Positions 22,586 through 32,509 of a stretch of 64,000 nucleotides of DNA are shown piece after piece. A model generated the notes under the pieces. It was not told where the DNA came from, did no database searches, and worked only from the letters and a program-made list of their open reading frames with translations. This DNA comes from Ailanthus altissimus. Lineage: Eukaryota > Streptophyta > Magnoliopsida > Sapindales > Simaroubaceae. The DNA lies in NCBI GenBank assembly GCA_946807835.1, contig OX327693.1, positions 3,117,501 to 3,181,500 on the forward strand, written 5' to 3'. Every line of letters starts with the position of its first letter. Positions within the stretch are counted from its first letter, which is position 1. The position numbers and the translations under genes were made by a program.

Positions 22586-23214
22586 TATTCTATTTTCTAT
22601 AATCCAGAGATTATAATTCTCATGTCTCATATAAGTTTAGTCATGCTTTTCTTATGTGATTCTTGGTGAACTATAATTGTTACTGGTTACATTGTTTTAT
22701 ATGTTAATCTTTTACTGCAGTATTGTCAAATTGATATATTGTCAATCTTGGATAACATATAAGAGCATAAATGTTTGATATTCAAGTTGATCTTTTACTG
22801 TAATATTGTCAAAGTGATATATTGTCGATCTTAGATAACTTGTATAAATGAACATGATGTGTGTTAATGCTTGCAAAGAGTTTAATTACATCAAATACAT
22901 GTGTTATCAAATGTGCTATATTTTACATATCTTCCGATTGATTGTTTGGGATGTGAAACTTTCAATTGAGTTATAAGCATTGAATCAAAGTATAGAGTAG
23001 ATTTATAAAGTATAGTTGTGATTCTCAAAGCCTTGCTTAAACCATCATAAGATATTTTCTTCAATTCATAGACAATTCCATCTCATCAATTAATTTTATT
23101 ATTTGCTGCCCCTTTAATATTTTGCTTCACCAACCTATTTTGTCAAGAGCTTCCTCGTGGGATCGACACCTTAATCTATACTACGATAGCCACGTTATAT
23201 TTTGAGCGTAAACA
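22586..23214 (+). mobile_element. Athila 5' LTR, 5'-truncated
   Basis: It aligns from TATTCTATTTTCTATAAT to GAGCGTAAACA with 33253-33882, in order and without large gaps. The first part of the LTR, present at 32510-33252, is missing. The junction with Copia gag shares only a few bases (TTGTATTC against ATCTATTC), so the loss looks like a deletion after insertion. The promoter portion of the LTR is among the missing sequence, so this copy could not be transcribed from its own 5' LTR. Confidence 0.9.
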
Positions 23215-23219
23215 AAATT

Positions 23220-23239
23220 TGGCGCCGTTGCCGAGGAGG
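23220..23239 (+). promoter_or_regulatory. Primer-binding site, tRNA-Asp type
   Basis: TGGCGCCGTTGCCGAGGAGG begins six bases after the 5' LTR end. TGGCGCCGTTGCCGGGGA is the site complementary to the 3' end of plant tRNA-Asp used by Athila-lineage elements; this copy differs by one substitution in the core. Confidence 0.88.
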
Positions 23240-23350
23240 CACACTAAGCGAAAGTCAGTTGCGATTATAAATACTAAAGTGGTAACTTTGTACATTTTTT
23301 TTTCTTTGTAAAATATTAATTTTATTTTCTTGTAATTCATCTTATTGTTC

Positions 23351-23933
23351 ATGGTTGGTTCTACCACCTAATTTATTTTATTGTCTTTAGTTAATTTGTT
23401 ATAATTTATATTGTTTTAATGGCTGGTTTTACCGCCTAACTTCGTTTATTTTCTTTTATTTATTTATTGTACTTTATTTCTTTAGTTAATTTGTTATATA
23501 TTTTTTTTGTGGCTGGTTCTACCGCCTAACTTAGTTTATTTATTTATTTTATTGTACTTTATTTATTTATTGCATTTTTTTTTATTGTACTTTATTTTCA
23601 TTTTCTTTTACTTATTTATTGCACTTTATTTTCTTTAGTTAATATGTTGTATTTTCTTTTTATTTTAATGGCTGGTTCTATCGCCTAATCTTTTATTTAT
23701 TTACTTATTGTACCTTTTTTTTATTGCACTTTATTTATTTATTTATTTATTTATTTGTTGTACTTTGTATTTTATTTTTCTTTATTTATTGCACGTTCTT
23801 TTCTTTTATTTACTTATTGTATTTTCTTTTTATTATTTATTTATTATACTTTTTTTTATTGTACTTTACAGTTTATTATCTTTTGTTCAGTTATTGTATT
23901 TATATTTTATGGTTGGTCTTACCATCTAACTCA
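23351..23933 (+). repeat. Five dispersed copies of a leader hairpin motif
   Basis: The consensus ATGGCTGGTTCTACCGCC followed by TAAC occurs at 23351, 23420, 23510, 23668 and 23909, separated by T/A-rich sequence of TTTATTTATTG type. Each folds as GGC-(T)-GGT-loop-ACC-GCC, six base pairs with a one-base bulge and a three-base loop. Copy 1 has GGT/ACC in place of GGC/GCC, a compensatory pair change; copies 4 and 5 keep pairing through G-U wobbles. It lies between the primer site and gag, where packaging or dimerisation signals sit in retroelements. The function is inferred only. Confidence 0.75.
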
Positions 23934-24141
23934 TTTCTATTTCTTGTTGTATTTTATTCCACTTCTTAATTTTCCTTAAGCATTTCCTTCTCTTAAAAAA
24001 AAAAAAAAATTGTTATTAGGATGTATGCATCGACTTAGAGACAAACGAGGAAGATTTGTGAGAGAACTAGAATTAGAACCACCTCTACAATTTGTAAGGG
24101 AATAGAATTCACTTTCTAGTTCATTTTGTAATTCTAACACA

Positions 24142-25640
24142 ATGAGTCAACACGAAGAAAACCCCGTTAGAACTCTAAAAGATTACTTGCATCCTACTCG
24201 CACAGCCACACCATCATGCATTATATTTCCACCTAACACACCACATTCGGATTTTAAACCTGGAATGATACAACTTCTGCCTACTTTTCATGATCTAGAT
24301 AGTGAAAATCCTTATGTACATGTTAGGGAATTTGAAGAGGTAATTGCCACCTTCCATAGCCAACCTGAAGCCATAGACACTGTTAGGCTTAAATTTTTCC
24401 CTTTTCTTTGAAAGACAAAGCAAAGAGTTGGCTATACTCTTTGAGGCCGAGGTCTATAAGAACTTGGACAGAAATGACCCAAGCATTTTTCAATAAATAC
24501 TTCCCACAACACAAAACTAATGGTCTGAAAAGACAAATTTCTTCCTTCTCCCAAAAAGACAGTGAAACCTTATATCAAGCATGGGAAAGGTTTAAAGAGT
24601 TGTTAAATCTGTGCCCTCACCATGGGTATAAAAATTGACGCTTGGTTAGTTATTTCTATGAGGGACTCACAATTAGAGAGCGCCAATTTATTGAGATGAT
24701 ATGTAATAGGGAGTTCCTTTACAAAGATCTTGAGGAAGCCATAGAATTCCTTAATGACTTAGCCGAAAAAGCCCATACATGGATTGGACTTAGCATTACT
24801 GAAAGCACAAATAGGTCACGACCCAATGGAGTTTTTCATCTTAGGGAAGAGGATAACCTCAAAGCCCAATTAGAGGTCTTAACTAGGGAGTTAGAGGCCT
24901 TGAAAACCAAAGATAGAAGGGTCACCCATACGGTTTCTAGAGTTGAGTCACACGATGTTTGTTTTGTCTGTGGAGGAGCGGAACACTTAGCTCAGGATTG
25001 CCCTACTTATAGTGAGATGAGAGGGATATATGAGGAACAATATAATACCCTAGGGATTTACAAGAAGCCTTATTCACCCTACTCTGAAACATATAATCCT
25101 AGCTGGAGAAACCACCCAAATTTCAGTTGGAAATCTGACCAACAAGCCAACAACCATTGGAAACAAGAACAACAAGCACCCAAGTCTTATGTTGCACCTC
25201 AATATAATGCACGACCAACTCGGAGTTCTTTAGAGGATACATTACAAGCATTTATGGAGGCACAAAGTAAGACTAATCAAAAATTTGAAACAATTCTTGC
25301 ACAGGTGGTAGACGAAAACAAAAAAAATCAAGAGTTAAATCACAAAGTTGACCAGTGCCTTAACTGTACAAGAGCGAGGTAAGTTTCCATCTCAACCTCA
25401 ATCCAATCCGAAAGGATAATTCATGGCACAAGCTTCTACTTTTGATGTTGAAAATCTCAAAAAAGTCAATGCCATTACTACTTGAAGTGGCAAGATTGTA
25501 AGTGAGCCTCCTTGAAAAAGAGGCCACAGTGGAAAAAGAGCCCGAAAATAGGTTTTCAATCTCAGTGCCTTTTCCTCAAGCTCTTCGACTGGTTGGGAAA
25601 AATTCAAAAATTCAAGGTGAGATTTTAGAACATTTAAAAT
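24142..25640 (+). pseudogene. Athila gag (capsid, zinc knuckle)
   Basis: The start is MSQHEENPVRTLKDYLHPTR at 24142. The capsid region has PYVHVREFEEVIATFHSQ, LKDKAKSWLYSL, FFNKYFPQHKTNGLKRQIS and ERFKELLNLCPHHGY, which are the usual plant Gypsy gag blocks, then FYEGLTIRERQFIEM. One zinc knuckle CFVCGGAEHLAQDC (CX2CX4HX4C) lies near 24960-25003, followed by a Tyr/Asn/Trp-rich segment YNPSWRNHPNFSW. A frameshift near 24405 and a TGA at 24636-24638 break it. From 25383 to 25640 the frame is lost, though PFPQALRLVGKN, the usual linker to protease, is still readable. Confidence 0.9.
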
Positions 25641-25660
25641 AAGTTAAGATTAATCTTCCC

Positions 25661-28600
25661 TTGTTGCATTTGATTAAGCAGGTTCCAACTTATGCCAAAG
25701 TCATCAATGACTTATGCACTATCAAAAGAAAGCACCATGTGAAGAAAACTGCATTTTTGGTAGAACAGGTAAGTGCAGTGATTGAACAAAAGACACCACC
25801 CAAGTACAAAGACCCAGGATGTCCCACAATCTCCTGTCAAATTAAGACACATGAGTTTAGTCAAGCTTTATTGGACTTAGGAGCAAGTGTAAATTTAATG
25901 CCTTATTCTATTTACTTGCAATTAGGACTTGGTGAGATTAAACCAATATCTGTAGTCCTACAATTAGCTGACCGATCAATCAAGAAACCACGGGGAATAG
26001 TAGAAGATGTTTTGTTGCAAATTGATAAATTTTACTACCCTGTTGATTTTCTTGTTTTAGATACTCATTCTGTTGTTAACATGGAGTCAAAAATCCCTCT
26101 TATTTTGGGAAGACCTTTTCTAACTACTGCTAACGCTCTTATTAATTGCAGAAATGGTCTAATGAAATTATCTTTTGGGAATATGACTCTTGAGGTGAAC
26201 TTTTTCAATATTGGCAAACAACCACGAGAAAAAGACGAGTGCTATCATTCATATATGATAGACATACTTGTAGCAGAGGAAGCTTATAAAAATCATGGCT
26301 CTGACTCTTTGAAAAACCTTCTCAATTTTGATTTTGAAGAATTATATTATCTTAATGTAATAACTGATGTGTTTAGTATTTTTGACTCACAGGATAAAGA
26401 TACTCGATTTTGGCAGCCACACTTTGAAAAGTTGCCACGAGAGAGGGAGAGACCAAAACCATCAAACCTCGAGACACCACAAGTTGAGCTTTCTCCACTG
26501 CCCAAAGGTTTGAAACACGCATTCTTGGGACCAGGTGATACCTTTTCTATCATCATTTCTTCTGAACTTAATGCTGAACAAGAGAAAAAATTGATAAAAT
26601 TGTTAAAAGAACATAAGTCTGCACTAAGTTAGACCATAGCTGATATTAAAGGTATTTCTCCAGCGATATGCTCCCATAGAATTGATTTAGAGGAAGGTGT
26701 CCAACCTCGTAGGGACCCACAAAGAAGACTTAACCCAACAATGAAAGAAGTAGTGAAGAAAGAGGTCTTGAAACTATTAGATGCGGGTATAATCTACCAA
26801 ATTTCTGATAGTCAATGGGTAAGTCCAACTTAAGTAGTTCCTAAGAAATCTGGGGTTACTGTTGTTGAAAATGAGAATGGGATACCTGTTCCAACTAGGG
26901 TAGTTAGTGGTTGGAGAATGTGCATTGATTATAGAAAGCTAAACACAGCCACTAGGAAAGACTATTTTCCATTGCCTTTTATCGACCAAATTTTAGAACG
27001 TGTAGCTGGACATCCTTTTTATTGCTTTCTTGATGGGTATTCAGGATATTACCAGATTGAGTTAGTTATAGAAGATCAAGAAAAAACCACTTTTACATGC
27101 CCTTTTGGTACTTATGCTTTTCCTAGAATGCCATTTGGATTATGTAATGCACAAGCTACTTTTCAGCGTTGTATGTTGAGTATTTTCTCTGATATGGTTG
27201 AAAAATGCATGGAAGTCTTTATGGATGATTTGACTGTTTTTGGTAATTCTTTTGATCTATGCTCACTTAACTTAAAATCTATTTTGAGTAGGTGTAAAGA
27301 AAAAAATGACTTGTGCTAAATTGGGAGAAATGTCATTTCATGGTATCTCCAGGAATCGTTTTGGGGCACATTGTATCTGAAAGAGGGATAGAGGTTGACA
27401 AGGCAAAAATTAAATTAATCTCTAAATTACCTACACCTAAAATGGTAAAAGATGTCCGATTCTTTCTTAGACATGCTGGCTTTTACAGAAGATTTATACA
27501 AAATTTTTCTGCCATATCTAGACCATTGTGTAACCTTTTGTTAAAAGATGCAGAATTTACATGGATACAAGAGTGTGAGGAGGCATTCCGAACACTCATT
27601 GCCAAACTCACCACCGCTCCTATCATGCAATTACCAGATTGGAACCTCCAATTTAAAATTATGTGTGATGCTAGTCATTATGCTGTAGGAGTAGTTATTG
27701 GGCAACGTAGGGAGGAAAAATCCTTTGTTGTTTATTATGCTAGTAGGACTTTGAATGATGCTCAAATGAATTACACTACTACTGAAAAAGAACTACTAGC
27801 TGTTATTTTTTCCTTAGATAAATTCTGTTCTTATTTGATTGGTTCACCTATTGTTATTTTTACTGACCACGCAGCCCTTAAGTACCTTTTTTCTAAGAAG
27901 AATGCTAAAGCTCATTTAATTAGGTGAATTCTTCTTTTGCAGGAATTTGATCTAACCATCAAAGACAAGAAAGATGTTGAAAATTTTGTTGCTGATCATC
28001 TATCCCGTCTTGAGTTCACTGACTCCACTGATTTGCCACCTATTCGAGATGATTTTTCTGATGAACATCTTTTTGCTATAAGTCAAATACCTTGGTATGC
28101 ACATATCGTAAATTATTTGGTTTATGGTGAACTTCTATCTGAGTGGAGTGCACAAGATAAGCGTAAGTTCTTAGTTGAGGTACGTAATTTTTATTGGGAT
28201 GATCCATATCTTTTCAAATACTGTCATGACCAAATCATGAGACGTTGCATTCCTAAAAGTGAAGTTTCTAGTGTCTTAAATTTTTGCCATAGTGCTGCTT
28301 GCGGTGGCATTTTTCTATGAAGAAGACAGTTGTAAAAATTTTACAGAGTGGTCTTTATTGGCCTACTTTGTTCAAAGACACTAATAATTTTTGTCGTTCC
28401 TGTGAAAGATGTCAAAAGTTAGGTACTTTATCTCGAAGAAATATGATGCCTCTTAACCCTATTCTTGTTATCGAGATATTTAACTGTTGAGGTATCGATT
28501 TTATGGGTCCTTTTCCCTCATCTTTTGGCTACCTTTACATCATTTTAGCTGTTGACTATGTATCAAAATAGGTGGAGACTGTAGCTTGTCGTACTAATGA

Positions 28601-29285
28601 TAATACAACTGTGGTAAAATTCTTAAAAGAAAATGTATTATCTAGGTACGGTATGCCACGTGTCATCATTAGTGACCAAGGAACACATTTTTGTAATCGT
28701 TCTTTTGAAGTTTTAATGCGCAGGTATGGTGTTCTTCATAAAGTTTTCACTGCATACCATCCACAGAAAAATGAACAAGCCGAGCTAGTAAATAGAGAGG
28801 TTAAACAGATTTTAGAAAAAACGGTTAACCCGAATCGCAAAGATTAGTCTCTACGCCTTTCCGATGCATTATGGGCATATCGCACTGTATACAAAACCAT
28901 CTTAGGAATGTCTCAATACCGGCTTGTTTATGGGAAAGCTTGCCATTTACCTGTTGAGTTAGAACATAAAGCTTATTGAGCTATCAAAGCCCTTAACTTT
29001 GATTTGAATGCTACAAGTCTCCAGAGAAAGTTACAATTGTCAGAAATAAAAGAGCTACGAAATTACGCATATGACAACTCTAGAATTTACAAAGCTAAAA
29101 TGAAAGTAGCTCATGATAAACAGATCTTAAGGAAACACTTTGAGCCAAATCAACGGGTCTATCTTTATGATTCTCGATTGCATTTACACCCTGAAAAGTT
29201 GAGATCTCGATGGACTGGTCTATTTATGGTAAAGCACATTTTTCCTAATGGTGTTGTCGAAATAGAGGACCCCATTGATGGATGA
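25661..29285 (+). pseudogene. Athila pol (protease, RT, RNase H, integrase)
   Basis: Domains in order. Protease near 25870: ALLDLGASVNLMPYSIYLQL, ending IPLILGRPFL. Reverse transcriptase 26640-27310: MCIDYRKLNTATRKDYFPLP, FLDGYSGYYQI, MPFGLCNAQATFQRCM and FMDD, the catalytic pair. RNase H 27660-27900: MCDASHYAVG and FTDHAALKYLF. Integrase 28220-28850: zinc-binding CHSAACGG and CERCQKLG, catalytic DYVSK, SDQGTHFCN and HPQKNEQAELVN. A C-terminal region 29004-29285 has YKAKMKVAHDKQI and LRSRWTGLFMVK. At least six stops or frameshifts (26631, 26833, 27318, 27925, 28319, 28488) inactivate it. It is arranged as one ancestral polyprotein. Confidence 0.93.
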
Positions 29286-29563
29286 ACTTTTAAAGTGAAT
29301 GGATAGCGGCTGAAAAGCTATGTGGAAAAGGTAGACCACTCTATGTACCTAGGCGAGATCCCTCTTGTGGATCCTGCCTATCATGCTTGATCAGGTTCAA
29401 TCTATCTGTATCATATTTTATATTTTGTCTATATTTTATCTTTTGACTTTTTATTTTTGCTTTTATTTTCTTTCACATTTTATTTTACTTTATTTTCTTT
29501 TCTTTATTTTTTCTTCAGTGTGATTTTATTTCCCGATCAAGTGGCGGATACGGTACTCCGTGA

Positions 29564-30121
29564 CTATTAAAGTCAGTTTCTCAGTTCCCTAAAAACTGTC
29601 CCTCAAACTGTGCATTCATCTATTTTCTTTCTTTCAAAATAGATCGCATTCTTGCCAACCTTAAAAAATGTTTTCCTTTATTGCCTCAAAATGCTCTACT
29701 TAAAATTTACAAAGCACGGTGTGAAAGGCTAAGGCTATTGATGTTGGGTAATATCCCTGTGGATCTTCGTTGGTTAATTGAAGCCAAGGTTCGATTATTT
29801 GGTGAATCTGTAAATGATTTTGTTTCTCATATGCCTGGTCTTGGAAAAAGCTCTCATGCTAAAAGGCGATGAGCAAAGAGGTTACAAGTCTGTCATAAAT
29901 GTGCTCGATGGAATTGTAACCGGAGTTGTCGTTCTTTAGGATTTGCATCTAGAAATCGAGAAGACAAAATTCAGTTCATTAAGAATAAACTGAGTAAGGA
30001 GTCTTTGGATGATATCTTATTGACTCTTGAGATGCATCCCTGTGGGCTCGTGCAACGTGAATTTCTCGATTTATGGAACAAATTCAAAAATGAACATCAA
30101 CGGTATAGCTCGGGAATCTGA
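29564..30121 (+). pseudogene. Accessory ORF of unknown function between pol and LOG
   Basis: One frame stays open from 29564 to a TGA near 30119, broken by a single TGA at 29870-29872. Recognisable text begins about 29640: IDRILANLKKCFPLLPQNAL, YKARCERLRLLMLGNIPVDL, WLIEAKVRLFGESVNDFVSH, MPGLGKSSHAKRR, stop, AKRLQVCHKCARWNCNRSC, then KIQFIKNKLSKESLDDILLT and CGLVQREFLDLW. The four Cys (CX2CX4CX3C) sit in a basic context, so metal and nucleic-acid binding is possible. It is about 160-185 codons and predicted soluble, with no signal peptide or membrane segment. It is not gag, pol or an obvious env. No ATG start is clear; the first strong frame features suggest one has been lost. I do not recognise the family. 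Confidence 0.6.
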
Positions 30122-30440
30122 CTCTAAAAGACCCTGTGTGTCAATTTATAAGAAAATTGGATGGGAAGCCTATCCCCGACCCATAGAGGGCGTTTAAGCT
30201 GTTACTGGACGTAAAGCCAGAGGAAGATGTGAGCCACAATTACAACTACTTGTAAATACATGTGTTTTAATTTCAAACTTTATTTTATGAATAGTAGGGC
30301 TACTCATGTAGATGTCTTAAATTCAAATCTTTTTGTTCAATAATGCATGTGGGTCATTATGTTTAAATTTTTGTGTTTTATTTTTAACTCTCTTCTGACA
30401 AACTTTCAGGTTACTATAATCATTATTATCATTTAGTACT

Positions 30441-30449
30441 CTATAAATA
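30441..30449 (+). promoter_or_regulatory. TATA box upstream of the captured LOG
   Basis: CTATAAATA lies 60 bp before the LOG ATG (30502), a spacing that gives a start near 30470 and a short leader. A TTTCAG splice-acceptor-like site is at about 30405-30410. No comparable TATA box precedes the accessory ORF. Whether it came with the host gene or arose in the element is unknown. Confidence 0.5.
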
Positions 30450-30501
30450 CAGCACCTCATTTTCTTCATTTTCATATATTGAGATAAAGGTGAGTGTAGA
30501 T

Positions 30502-31149
30502 ATGGAGGAAACCCCAGTTCAATAATTTCGAAATATATGTGTATTTTGTGGATCTAGTCCTGGAGAGAGTAAAGTGTTTGTAGAAGCAGCAAACAATCTA
30601 GAAAAAGCATTAGCTACAAGAAAAATTCATTTGATTTATGGATGGGGTAGCCTTGGGTTAATGAGGTGTGTGTCAACAGCTGCACATTTAGGAGGAAGTT
30701 AAGTTTTAGGTATTATTCCTACAGCTTTAGCTGTGGAAAACCTGACCGGGAAAACACTAGGGGAAGAATTACGAGTCTCATCCATGCATGAACGTATAGC
30801 TAGAATGCTTTGCAATGCAGATGCTTTTATTGCTTTACCAGGTGGTTTTGGTACCTTGGAAGAAATTTTTTAAATTGTCTCCTGGGCCCAATTGAATATC
30901 CATCGAAAACCCATAGGTTTGTTGAATGTTAATAACTATTTTGATTGCTTACTTTATTTTCTTGATCAAGCTGTAGAACCGAATTTTATTTCACATTCGG
31001 CGCGACAGATCCTGGTTTCTGTTACTGAGGCGGATGAATTGATTAACAAATTACAGGCAGTTACCTACGAACCTGACCCAGCAATAACTCGGATCGATTG
31101 GTCAGTGGGCCTTAACAAGCGAAAATTGGATCTGACACTTCGCTTGTAA
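30502..31149 (+). pseudogene. LOG-like: LONELY GUY-like cytokinin riboside monophosphate hydrolase, intronless
   Basis: LOG enzymes release free cytokinin bases from their riboside 5'-monophosphates in the cytosol or nucleus. From ATG 30502, 215 codons in one frame match the family end to end: ICVFCGSSPGESKVF near residue 12, [56 protein letters not shown], the signature PGGFGTLEE near residues 113-121, VSWAQLNIHRKPIGLLNVNN, and TRIDWS near the end. The length is normal. It has no introns, whereas plant LOG genes usually have several. Three in-frame TAA codons (30523, 30700, 30871) inactivate it; those at 30700 and 30871 stand where Gln is expected, so CAA to TAA. GGG and LMG glycines are also altered (YGWGS, LMRC). 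It lies between Athila pol and the 3' LTR. Confidence 0.9.
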
Positions 31150-32509
31150 ATTTTTCTTTGTTTTATTTATTTATCAGCATCATCATTTTAGTTTATATTT
31201 GCTTAAGTGTCTCTCAGGTTTGTTTCTTTCAAATAACTGGCGTTTCAGGTAATGTCTCCTATACTTTATCTCTTTCTATTTAAACATTGAGGATAATATT
31301 TCATCTGATTTGGGGGAGGATAGTAGACACAAGTCGTACTTTATTTTATAAAAAAAAAAATTTTGTGGTCCGATACTTGATTAAAATGGCAGAGTAAAGA
31401 GTTTATTCTTGAACACTTGAGATGCATTCTAGGTCAAGTTAGAATGGCAGAGTAAGGAGTTTTAGTTCTAACTTTTAAAACGCATTTTAACTAACTTTTT
31501 GTTGTTTTATTTTATGTTTCATATATTGTTGTTTATTGTTTGTAGTCTTGGTAATTCTTGTATAAAGGAATTTGCTTTTCTGCCTAGGTATGATTTCAAA
31601 ATTGTTTAGGTTAAGTCATTGTTTCTATTTAGGTTACTAAATAATGACTTCTAAAATATTTTTGAGCACAATACTAAGCCTTGTGGTAAGACGGATGATT
31701 CAATTTATATAGCCAAGAGAATTTCCATGTTTAAGTATATATTTTTCTGATCTCACATATATTTTGTGAGTAAGTGGAAAGGTTGAGAAAACAGCTTATG
31801 AACCTTCATTGATCCTTTGAATTGGTTAATTTTTGTTTAGATTGATATTATTTGAATTAAGGGATAAGTTGGTTGCATTTGTGTATAATATAATTTGGTA
31901 AGAAACCTTTGTAATGCTTCCTTGTATTCTTCAAAAAAAAAAAAAAGCAAAATACCAAAAAAAATACAAAAAGAAAAAAAGAGAGAAGAATCAATTCAGT
32001 TTAATAAAGTCTTCATTCAATTTTAGAAGTCAAATATTTTATAAAGCAGTTTTTTCACCAAGTTATATTTGTATTATTCTCACAAGTCAATTGAAGTTCT
32101 AAAGCTGGCGTATGATAGGAATAATTAATTTTTAAACAAATGATTTTCCTATCTTCGGATCAATGTTAGTTTATATGTCTGTCCTTAAAATTGACTTTTT
32201 CTTGAGTGCTTAACTGTTTTCCAACTCCATAAGAGAAGTCCTAACCTTTTAAACAATTATACAGCTGTGAGGATATGGAGTTGAGGCTTTTACTTGGAGA
32301 AATTCTCAAGGCTATATCTATTGTGGTTTGTGGTTAGATGGTTATGGCTTAGTTCACACACACACACACATTTTGGAAGTTGTAATTGAAAAAACCATGA
32401 TAGCAACAGTGATCTCGAACTGACATTTTGTTTGAAATGCTTAGGTAGTTTTGCATATTCTATTTACGCTTGAATTGCTAGAGACTAGCAATAAGCTGGT
32501 TAGGGGCTG
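31150..32509 (+). other. Athila 3' non-coding region with polypurine tracts
   Basis: There is no coding sequence. A strong polypurine tract ATTTGGGGGAGGATAG lies at 31306-31321, 1.2 kb before the LTR. A weaker GGTTAGGGGCTG abuts the 3' LTR at 32498-32509. A local duplication ATGGCAGAGTAARGAGTTT occurs at about 31387 and 31443. There is a run of A at 31931-31944 and a (CA)n run at 32357-32372. Athila elements typically have a long untranslated region here. Confidence 0.65.

Noticed and set aside
23708..23979. Three overlapping Phe/Tyr/Leu-rich frames resembling membrane proteins
   Set aside because: They lie in the T/A-rich Athila leader; TTTATTTATT repeats give hydrophobic residues in every frame.
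24142..29285. Endogenous plant pararetrovirus
   Set aside because: An integrase, LTRs and a tRNA-Asp primer site are present, and gag/protease/RT motifs are of the Athila type; no movement-protein or coat features.
30502..31149. A functional host LOG gene
   Set aside because: Three in-frame stops, changed conserved glycines, no introns and a location inside an element argue for a dead captured copy.
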